Shown here one piece after another: positions 1 to 5,216 of a stretch of DNA of 5,216 nucleotides. The first letter of the stretch is position 1, and each line of letters begins with the position of its first letter. Under the pieces are notes generated by a model. The model ran no database searches and had not been told where the DNA came from. It saw only the letters and a list, made by a program, of their open reading frames with translations. The translations under genes and the position numbers were made by a program. Source of the stretch: an uncultured Coriobacteriaceae bacterium (GTDB lineage: Bacteria; Actinomycetota; Coriobacteriia; Coriobacteriales; Atopobiaceae); contig URWR01000122.1 of the NCBI GenBank assembly GCA_900551595.1, forward strand, positions 1 through 5,216. The letters run 5' to 3'.

Positions 1-260
1 CCGGTATCGCCATCAACGTTGTCGTTTCCACCGGGGAACTCACCGTCAGATTCAGGTTCATTCTCATCGGGTAACTCGTTGTCGAAGATAGGGCCATGCA
101 CGTTAGCGGCACGGCTGGGATTCAAGCGCACATCATAGGCAACTACAGAGTAAGCAGCAGGATCGAAGGTATCGCCGCCTGTGTTATCCGTGCTTTCCCC
201 ATCAGCTGAGGCTGCGTCGGCGTTGCTTGCTCCAGCATCAGCGGCAACTTTGAAAAAAGA
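1..260 (-). pseudogene. Severed C-terminal part of the M60-type protease gene (partial, open frame to window edge)
   Basis: Reading the minus strand directly after the TAA at 261-263, in the same frame, gives 86 sense codons without a stop as far as the left edge. The first residues, SFFKVAADAG, repeat the FKV that precedes the interruption. A segment DPAAYSVVAYDVRLNP follows. It resembles the last strands of fibronectin III/Ig-like domains in secreted carbohydrate-active and M60 proteins, where 'YxVVAYD' is typical. After it comes a linker rich in Asp, Glu, Pro, Gly and Asn (about residues 58-86 of this piece), the kind that spans the wall before a sorting signal or membrane anchor. No start codon with a ribosome binding site is apparent, so this is probably not a separate gene but the natural tail of the upstream frame. 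The true C-terminus, including any LPxTG-like motif, lies outside the window. It would be translated only if the stop were bypassed or the 39-bp segment were absent. Confidence 0.72.
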
Positions 261-293
261 TTATAATAACAATGAAAAGATAGGAACTTTGAA
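246..293. repeat. 9-bp direct repeats flanking a 30-bp AT-rich segment (39-bp period)
   Basis: AACTTTGAA occurs at 246-254 and again at 285-293. The 30 bp between them contain only 6 G/C, against roughly half in the flanking coding DNA. Collapsing one repeat plus the spacer (39 bp, 13 codons) leaves an uninterrupted frame, with GSFKV running straight into AADAG. The spacer supplies the TAA at 261-263 that ends the large gene. Inside it, TGAAAAAAGAT (251-261) and TGAAAAGAT (273-281) form a second, imperfect direct repeat, and ATTATAAT (260-267) is palindromic. A target-site duplication around a residual footprint, a recombination-site scar, or a slippage-prone phase-variation site are all possible. 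The repeat and frame facts are read directly; the mechanism is inference. Confidence 0.85.
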
Positions 294-3200
294 CGAACCA
301 TCTCGTGAGAAGCCAATAAGGGTGTCATTGCGATACAGCTCATAGGCGGTTGTGGCATGTTCGAGGTTATCCGTCGCCATGGTAGCCTCAACCTGCACGT
401 GCCCATCCTCGGTTGTTTGTACGTCTACATGCGGTGCTACCGCATCAACACTGTCCTCTAGCTCTGCGTATGTCTTTGCACCATTGATAATTGCAGCGTC
501 TGTATTGATTGAGAAGTACTGAACCTTGCGAGGCATTGAGGGATATTTCGAACACCACTCCAACACTTCGGGCGCAAGGTCGTGCTCACCCAGGTTGTAG
601 AGATATTCAGCAAAGTTATAGCCGGTACTCATGGTGAAGGCCACGGCCATGCGGTTGTACTTCTCGAACTTTCCGCCTGATGTGGCATGTGCCGCTAGCT
701 CTTGAATAGTTTTTACAGCATTGGCGTCACTGCGCAGAATGCGTACCGTTGCGCCGTATGCACCGTAGCGCTCGACGTCAGATGCAATCTCTTGCGTATA
801 GGGGCTTGCATCGAAGTCATAGCTGTCATAGTCCCAGTCATCAAAAAAGTGCAAAGCATTCCACCAGGTAGTCACATGGGTCCAGATATAGGTGCCCCAA
901 TTGTCGCCGTTCATCCAGTCGGGTACATAGGTGGGATCTGCTGCCATACGTGTGAGCTCCTCGTCGCGGCGCTCTGTTGCCCGTATTACGTTCTCGTGAT
1001 AATGCTTCTGAGGATCAAACGGAGTGTTTGTCGCAAGCAGCGCTTCGATACCACCTTGGCGTGATCCAGCTATGGAATATAGATTGTTCGTTTCTTCGCC
1101 GACGGCGATGATGCTGTTGTCAAGCATATGGCCGTATTCGTGCGACATGCCCCAGCTGTACATTTCATCACCCGACAAGAACGGTGCGACGTAATCCTCC
1201 GGCATGTGGAAGTAGCGCATGTAGGCATAGAGCGTCGAAGGATCTGTAACAGTGCTCGTAAATGCGGTGTGTACGCGTGCTGGGCTAATGGCATTCGATC
1301 CATTCTCATCGTCTGAACTGTAGCCATCAAATGCCCAGAAGAACTCAAAACGATCTTGAATGGCCTTATTCGATCGTGTGATGTAGGCTGTGGCTTCTTC
1401 TTGGCTGTTGATGTTGGCGTATGCCTTTGCAAGCACCGTTGCTCTCAGAGCGAATTGGGCGTGTCCGTTATCGCCCATTTGGAGAAGAGCCATGTCGTCA
1501 ACCTTGCCGGCTTGGACATTCGCTGCATGTTCCTTTACATCCTGAACAAAGTTCCAGAAGAGTTCTGGATTGTCAGGGTCATGCTCATAGAGAGGGTGCT
1601 CTTCCAGACTCGAACCTAACATGGGGCTCGTGCTTGTAGATGAGTCATTGAGAGCTCCAGCTCCATTAGCCATATATGGAGCGTTCTCAGCTTCGATGCG
1701 CACGCGTGCTGAGTTAGAGGTTGAGTCGTTACGCAGGTAAAGCATATAGCCATACTGCTTGTCGCTGAGGTCGATAGTGATGCGGTTTTCGCCATGTGCG
1801 AGCTTATGCTTCTGCTGTAGGCTAAGTGAAAGAAAGTTATTATTGTCGGTAACGCCTACCTGTCGCCAGGCTACAGAGAGCTTGGAAGGATCCTGAGCCT
1901 CAACATAGATGACAATTTCGTTCTTACGTCCTGGCTTGAGGTAGAGGCCTGTGGCATCGAGATTATCGAATTGGTATCCCTGCTGTGTGCGCTGGGCTTC
2001 GACACCAGGATCTCCCAGTTCAGAGAGCTCGATTACTGAAGATGCAATGGCATCATAGTTTGTATTGAAGTAGGGGACATAGTGTTCGAGGTGATCGATT
2101 TGCTGTAGGCGCACGCGGCGCTCAGGCGTGTCGATACCAGCGAAATGACCTTCAACGGTGTTGCGCAGCTGATCAAGAGCGTCGGGAGCGTTAAGCTCGT
2201 CCCGTAGATCAAGGGCGAGATAATCATTAAAAGGATTATCCAATATTTCGAAAGCCGTCTTCACTTCGGATGAGGCAAGCGCGAGATGGCTTTCATTTTC
2301 AGAATCAATTCCTACAGATGCAATCTTCTCTTGAGTGCCACCGTACTTTACGGAGAGATGGGTAAGAATGTTACGTGCATCCTGAGAAGAGTTGGTTGTG
2401 GCAAGTAACGTTCCGTCTGCCCATGTACCCGAAAGCACAATGTCGATGGGATTGTCAGTGTTATGAGAGGCGGGAACGCCTGAAAAACTCAGACGCGATC
2501 CTTGGTTAAGGTCGATACGGTCTACGCCTTCAAAGTGAGCATTTTCGCCCAGTGTGAGTGAGCCGTTTGTGTCTACGCGCACACCGAACGTGTTATTAGG
2601 ATTGTTATCGCCGATGGTGCCCCCATCGAAAATGAGGGAACCACCCGAGAGGACCTGTACCACGCCGTCGTTCGACACGTTCGAAAGGTTGTTTTCGATG
2701 GTGCCGTCTTTCAGGTGTATGTTGCCCTTGGTCCACACCATGGTCTGGGAATAACTTGCACGGTTCTGGGAGATAACGCCACTGTTCATCTCGAATGAAC
2801 TGTTGGCTTCAACTGCGACCGCAGCGTTGCGCATGGCGAAGTTATCGCGGATCTCACCGCCATCGAGCACAAACTTGCCGGAGTTTACGTATACGGCTCC
2901 CCAGGGGCTCCAGGAGCAGCGGGCGTGCACAATTGAAACGCCCTTGCCCATGGTAAATGTCGACGATCCATACAGGGTGACAAGAGCCTGGGTAGAATCT
3001 TTATCTTCACCATGCAAGGTGAGTGAACTTGCTTCGTTTGCACGCTCAAGCGTGAGAGAAGCACCATCTTCAAGAAGAATCATGCCGGCAGGCTTGTCGT
3101 TTGCCGTGGTGAAGGATGAGCTGCGGGTTATGGTTACCTTTGCTGTGGCACGCAAAGTAATGTTGACACCGTTTGTAATGACGAGCTGTGAGTCGAGCGC

Positions 3201-3587
3201 CTGGTCGCTGGAAATCTCGATAACATCTCCGCTCTGAGCGTTGGAAATGGCAGCTGAGAGGGTGTCATAAGACGTGCGTGTGTTGTTGTGAATAAGGACA
3301 ATGGCGGCGTTGTCGACAGCTTCTGTAGTATCAGTGCTGGTATCAGCAGCATCGGGTGAAGCGGTGTTTTCGGCAGACTCTGCTGCGTCGGTACGCTCAT
3401 TGGAGTTTTGAGGCGCTTCAGCTTCTTCAGTTATTTCTGCTCCATTAGCTTCATTATGTGCGTTCTGGGTTGCTTCGGAATCTACGGTGTTTGTGGCGTG
3501 TTCTCCGGTGGCTCCCGCGTCAGTGGGAGTGAGGCTCACGGCAAGAAACGCTCCGAGAAGTACGGAGGTAATTTTGCTGGAGGGCAT
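261..3587 (-). CDS. Secreted M60-type zinc metallopeptidase with beta-helix region, truncated at the C-terminus
   Basis: The product is 1108 residues and probably cleaves host glycoproteins such as mucins outside the cell, the usual role of M60/M60-like (enhancin-related) proteases. The ATG at 3587 is chosen because AAAGGA lies 5 nt upstream and a signal peptide follows directly (hydrophobic about 7-20, likely cleavage after AGA, residue 26). Residues 27-92 are a Thr/Ala/Glu/Asn-rich linker. Residues 94-435 carry repeated short beta strands with Gly-Asn turns (GAVYVNSGKFVLDGGEIRDN and similar), typical of right-handed beta-helix surface proteins. Residues 540-640 resemble the beta-sandwich that precedes M60 domains. 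Residues 650-1000 form the catalytic part: H816-E817-Y818-G819-H820 is the HExxH zinc site, and E831 in EETNNLYS is the likely third ligand. The C-terminal part from about 1050 begins a fibronectin III/Ig-like domain that breaks off after FKV. The last seven residues, PIFSLLL, come from an AT-rich insertion, so the encoded protein lacks its original tail. Catalytic residues look intact. The exact substrate is unknown. Confidence 0.88.
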   Translation of the reverse strand: MPSSKITSVLLGAFLAVSLTPTDAGATGEHATNTVDSEATQNAHNEANGAEITEEAEAPQNSNERTDAAESAENTASPDAADTSTDTTEAVDNAAIVLIHNNTRTSYDTLSAAISNAQSGDVIEISSDQALDSQLVITNGVNITLRATAKVTITRSSSFTTANDKPAGMILLEDGASLTLERANEASSLTLHGEDKDSTQALVTLYGSSTFTMGKGVSIVHARCSWSPWGAVYVNSGKFVLDGGEIRDNFAMRNAAVAVEANSSFEMNSGVISQNRASYSQTMVWTKGNIHLKDGTIENNLSNVSNDGVVQVLSGGSLIFDGGTIGDNNPNNTFGVRVDTNGSLTLGENAHFEGVDRIDLNQGSRLSFSGVPASHNTDNPIDIVLSGTWADGTLLATTNSSQDARNILTHLSVKYGGTQEKIASVGIDSENESHLALASSEVKTAFEILDNPFNDYLALDLRDELNAPDALDQLRNTVEGHFAGIDTPERRVRLQQIDHLEHYVPYFNTNYDAIASSVIELSELGDPGVEAQRTQQGYQFDNLDATGLYLKPGRKNEIVIYVEAQDPSKLSVAWRQVGVTDNNNFLSLSLQQKHKLAHGENRITIDLSDKQYGYMLYLRNDSTSNSARVRIEAENAPYMANGAGALNDSSTSTSPMLGSSLEEHPLYEHDPDNPELFWNFVQDVKEHAANVQAGKVDDMALLQMGDNGHAQFALRATVLAKAYANINSQEEATAYITRSNKAIQDRFEFFWAFDGYSSDDENGSNAISPARVHTAFTSTVTDPSTLYAYMRYFHMPEDYVAPFLSGDEMYSWGMSHEYGHMLDNSIIAVGEETNNLYSIAGSRQGGIEALLATNTPFDPQKHYHENVIRATERRDEELTRMAADPTYVPDWMNGDNWGTYIWTHVTTWWNALHFFDDWDYDSYDFDASPYTQEIASDVERYGAYGATVRILRSDANAVKTIQELAAHATSGGKFEKYNRMAVAFTMSTGYNFAEYLYNLGEHDLAPEVLEWCSKYPSMPRKVQYFSINTDAAIINGAKTYAELEDSVDAVAPHVDVQTTEDGHVQVEATMATDNLEHATTAYELYRNDTLIGFSRDGSFKVPIFSLLL

Positions 3588-3592
3588 TATGT

Positions 3593-3598
3593 TCCTTT
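3593..3598 (-). promoter_or_regulatory. Ribosome binding site of the protease gene
   Basis: The minus strand reads AAAGGA, then ACATA, then ATG at 3587. This Shine-Dalgarno sequence decides the start. The in-frame ATG at 3659 would add 24 residues, rich in Arg and without a hydrophobic core, ahead of a good signal peptide. Confidence 0.8.
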
Positions 3599-3629
3599 CG
3601 CATCTCGCCTGTACTGAGTAAAGGCGTAG

Positions 3630-3653
3630 CCGCGCTGCGGATTTTGAGCGCGG
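3630..3653 (-). promoter_or_regulatory. GC-rich hairpin in the leader of the protease gene
   Basis: CCGCGCT (3630-3636) and AGCGCGG (3647-3653) are perfect inverted repeats with a 10-nt loop. The hairpin lies about 43 bases upstream of the protease start and downstream of its likely promoter, so it would form in the 5' leader RNA. It has no U-run on the minus-strand side, so a simple intrinsic terminator is unlikely. A role in mRNA stability or as a protein-binding operator is possible but unproven. Confidence 0.45.
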
Positions 3654-3681
3654 AGGCATTAGTATGTCCAGGTGCGAATTC

Positions 3682-3711
3682 GTTATACCCAGCTAACTAT
3701 TTGTCGGTAAA
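3682..3711 (-). promoter_or_regulatory. Possible sigma-70-type promoter for the protease gene
   Basis: On the minus strand, TTTACC (3706-3711, 4 of 6 matches to TTGACA) is separated by 18 bp from TATAAC (3682-3687, 5 of 6 matches to TATAAT). This would start transcription near 3675 and give a leader of about 88 nt that contains the hairpin at 3630-3653. It was found by eye, and in a region of this composition such matches also occur by chance. Confidence 0.4.
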
Positions 3712-3795
3712 TGACTTGAGAGCAGCTCCATTACTTTTCCAAGAGTCTATTTTGGGTATGAATGGTTTGGGATTTCTTAAATCTTCCAGGCAGTG

Positions 3796-3807
3796 TTTGA
3801 TATCAAA
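3796..3807. promoter_or_regulatory. 12-bp perfect palindrome, candidate operator of the transporter operon
   Basis: TTTGATATCAAA is its own reverse complement and sits 43 bp before the start of the solute-binding protein gene. Palindromes of this size upstream of amino-acid importers are often sites for dimeric repressors, but I do not recognise a specific regulator. I could not find a convincing -35/-10 pair for the plus-strand operon. The region is AT-rich and a promoter probably lies near or over this palindrome. Confidence 0.35.
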
Positions 3808-3836
3808 ATAAAGAGCAATAAGGCAACGAACGTATC

Positions 3837-3843
3837 AAAAGGA
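3837..3843 (+). promoter_or_regulatory. Ribosome binding site of the solute-binding protein gene
   Basis: AAAAGGA is followed by a 7-nt gap and ATG at 3851. Spacing and sequence are good, and a signal peptide starts directly at this ATG. Confidence 0.75.
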
Positions 3844-3850
3844 CTACCTT

Positions 3851-4732
3851 ATGAGAACTATATCAACTATTTCTGTTACTCGTCGTGGGGTACTTGCAGG
3901 CACGTTGGCTCTGGCAAGTGTTGCTGCAGGCATGCTTGCTGGCTGCTCGGGACAATCTGGGTCTGGAGATGGCTCTCGACCGCTTCGTGTGGCAATGGAG
4001 CTCGCCTACCCGCCGTTTGAGGGCAAGGATGATGCAGGCAATCCATCGGGTGTCTCCGTCACGTTTATGCAGGACTTTGCCGATGCATATGGCTACGACC
4101 TTTCTATTGAGAACGTGAGTTTCGACGGGCTTATTCCATCGCTTCAAACGGGCCAAGCAGACGCCGTAATGAGCTCTATTACCATCACCGATGAACGCGA
4201 GGAGGAAGTTGATTTTACCGACCCCTATGCGGTAGCTCAGCTCGCCATCCTTGCTGGTGCAAATTCTGGTGTGGAAAGCGCTGAAGATCTCAATCAGTCG
4301 GATAAAACGGTGGCGGTAAAAACGGGCTCTACGGGTGATGTGTATGCCACAAAACACCTCACAAATGCAGAGATTTTACGTTTGGCCGACGAGAGTGCCT
4401 GTGTGACTGAGATCGTTCAAGGTCGCGCCGACGGTTTTCTTTATGATCAGCTCACGATTTATCGAAATAATCAGGCGAATCCCGATACGACCAAGGCGGT
4501 ATTTATTCCCTTCCAAGATCCTGAGTATTGGGGCATTGCAGTGGCATCCGGTAATGATGAGCTGCGAGAAGAGCTCAATTCCTTTATTGCCGAGAGTAAA
4601 GAAAATGGCGAGTTCGATCGTCTGACAGATACCTATCTTGCAGATGAGAAAGCTGCTTTTGATGAGCTTGGTTTCCGTTGGTTCTTTGATTTCGATGACA
4701 ACAATGGGAAAGACACTGAGGATGAGGCGTAA
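3851..4732 (+). CDS. Amino-acid ABC transporter substrate-binding lipoprotein (family 3)
   Basis: This 293-residue extracellular receptor delivers a polar amino acid to the permease encoded next to it. It belongs to solute-binding protein family 3 (SBP_bac_3, as in HisJ, GlnH, ArtJ) and has the family's usual length. Residues 1-31 are a lipoprotein signal: TRRGVLAG at 10-17, a hydrophobic stretch, then the lipobox L29-A30-G31-C32, with C32 the lipidated residue. The TRRGV sequence suggests export through Tat rather than Sec. A Gly/Ser linker (33-42) leads to the first lobe, beginning PLRVAMELAYPPFEG (44-58). The family signature SSITITDEREEEVDFTDPY covers 108-126, and R116 is the expected ligand carboxylate contact. 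VAVKTGSTGDVYA (154-166) begins the second lobe, and D199 lies in the later ligand-contact region. The C-terminus is unusually acidic (DFDDNNGKDTEDEA). The stop overlaps the permease start by one base, indicating an operon. The exact amino acid cannot be read from the sequence. Confidence 0.93.
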   Translation: MRTISTISVTRRGVLAGTLALASVAAGMLAGCSGQSGSGDGSRPLRVAMELAYPPFEGKDDAGNPSGVSVTFMQDFADAYGYDLSIENVSFDGLIPSLQTGQADAVMSSITITDEREEEVDFTDPYAVAQLAILAGANSGVESAEDLNQSDKTVAVKTGSTGDVYATKHLTNAEILRLADESACVTEIVQGRADGFLYDQLTIYRNNQANPDTTKAVFIPFQDPEYWGIAVASGNDELREELNSFIAESKENGEFDRLTDTYLADEKAAFDELGFRWFFDFDDNNGKDTEDEA

Positions 4733-5216
4733 TGCGTAATCCCTTTATAGTGCGTCCAGGTGAACGACCTTGTCCCGTACAGACAATAGTGAGCTATTTC
4801 GTTGTGTGCGTTCTTATCATCGGCTTCTTCTGGATTTCACTTGCTCAGGTGGGCGTGGTACTCGACTTTAGTTTTGTTAGTCAGTACCAAGTTCGTATTG
4901 TTGACGGTCTTTTGCTCACCATACAGATATCGCTGTGGAGTCTGGTGATAAGTCTTGCCATTGGTTTGCCTGTTGCGGCGGGTCAGGGGAGCAGGATACT
5001 TCCGGTGCGTTATCTATGCGATGTGTACGTAAAGCTGATGCGCGGCACACCACTCCTGGCGCAGATATATCTCTTTTTCTATATCGTGGGCACGGCTTGG
5101 GGTGTAGAGAATCGCGTGGTTGCAGGCATTATTATCCTCTCCATATTCTCGGGGGCATACATTGCCGAGATAGTGCGTGGCAGTCTGAATTCACTCGATG
5201 CAAGCCAGCTTGAGGC
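4732..5216 (+). CDS. Amino-acid ABC transporter permease, HisM/GlnP type (partial, 3' end outside window)
   Basis: This is the membrane subunit of the importer served by the preceding lipoprotein. 161 codons are visible before the right edge. The ATG shares its A with the upstream TAA (TAATG), and GAGG at 4724-4727 inside the previous gene can serve as the ribosome binding site, so translation is probably coupled. Hydrophobic segments lie at about residues 17-39, 59-83, 107-123 and 128-146. KLMRGTPLLAQIYLFFY (101-117) is the characteristic conserved stretch of HisM/GlnP/ArtQ permeases ('RGTPLLVQLFFIYY' type). GAYIAEIVRGSLNSLDASQLE (141-161) is the start of the EAA loop that docks onto the ATPase. 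Family members are usually 210-250 residues, so some 60-90 residues plus a probable ATPase gene lie beyond the edge. The N-terminal segment before residue 50 is slightly longer than in minimal members. Confidence 0.93.
   Translation, partial: MRNPFIVRPGERPCPVQTIVSYFVVCVLIIGFFWISLAQVGVVLDFSFVSQYQVRIVDGLLLTIQISLWSLVISLAIGLPVAAGQGSRILPVRYLCDVYVKLMRGTPLLAQIYLFFYIVGTAWGVENRVVAGIIILSIFSGAYIAEIVRGSLNSLDASQLE

Noticed and set aside
260..267. TATAAT on both strands as a promoter -10 inside the insertion
   Set aside because: No reasonable -35 hexamer lies 16-18 bp upstream on either strand. AT-rich DNA gives such hexamers by chance.
276..293. Resemblance of the minus strand here to one arm of the yeast FRT site (AAGTTCCTAT)
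   Set aside because: Only one 10-bp arm matches. There is no inverted partner arm and no 8-bp core, so it is best taken as coincidence.
246..293. Translational bypassing as in phage T4 gene 60, with matching TTC AAA GTT codons on both sides of the gap
   Set aside because: The matched codons are striking, but in the known case the stop follows the take-off codon directly. Here the stop comes eight codons after GTT, and no supporting stem-loop is visible.
2219..2240. Inverted repeat GATAATC / GATTATC inside the protease gene
   Set aside because: It is short, AT-rich and lies in well-formed coding sequence (DNPFNDYLA), so chance is the simplest explanation.
702..3237. Several plus-strand open frames of 60-144 codons opposite the protease gene
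   Set aside because: They lie antisense to a long, well-supported coding sequence and show no family resemblance, so they are antisense shadows.
261..3659. Upstream ATG at 3659 as the protease start, adding 24 residues
   Set aside because: The added residues are Arg-rich and non-hydrophobic, overlap the hairpin, and delay the signal peptide. The ATG at 3587 has a good AAAGGA and begins the signal peptide.
3863..4357. Minus-strand open frame of 164 codons opposite the solute-binding protein gene
   Set aside because: The plus strand clearly encodes a family 3 binding protein with lipobox and ligand motifs. The opposite frame has no recognisable features.

Overview
The window looks like a chromosomal region of a Gram-positive, probably host-associated bacterium. 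I lean towards a member of the Coriobacteriia (Actinomycetota): base composition is close to balanced, the solute-binding lipoprotein has a twin-arginine-like signal, and a very large secreted M60-type (mucin-targeting family) protease is present. No rRNA or marker gene is visible, so this assignment is inference.

Layout. Positions 3587 down to 261 on the minus strand encode a secreted protein of 1108 residues. It has a signal peptide, an acidic low-complexity linker, a right-handed beta-helix-like repeat region, an M60-type zinc metallopeptidase module (HEYGH plus a downstream EETNN), and the first half of a fibronectin III/Ig-like domain. The gene stops at 261-263 inside a short AT-rich segment. 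That segment is 39 bp per period and is flanked by two perfect copies of AACTTTGAA. The same reading frame resumes after the stop and stays open to the left edge. It encodes the missing half of the domain and then an acidic Asp/Glu/Pro/Gly linker. The gene therefore looks interrupted by a small in-frame insertion carrying one stop codon. This is the most interesting thing in the window.

Positions 3588-3850 are a divergent intergenic region. It holds a plausible minus-strand promoter, a GC-rich hairpin in the protease leader, a 12-bp perfect palindrome upstream of the transporter genes, and a ribosome binding site for each gene.

Positions 3851-5216 on the plus strand begin an amino-acid ABC importer operon. 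It encodes a solute-binding lipoprotein followed by a HisM/GlnP-type permease that overlaps it by one base (TAATG) and runs off the right edge. An ATPase gene would be expected beyond the window. Functionally, the pairing suggests extracellular glycoprotein breakdown beside polar amino-acid uptake, but the two transcription units are divergent and co-regulation is not shown.
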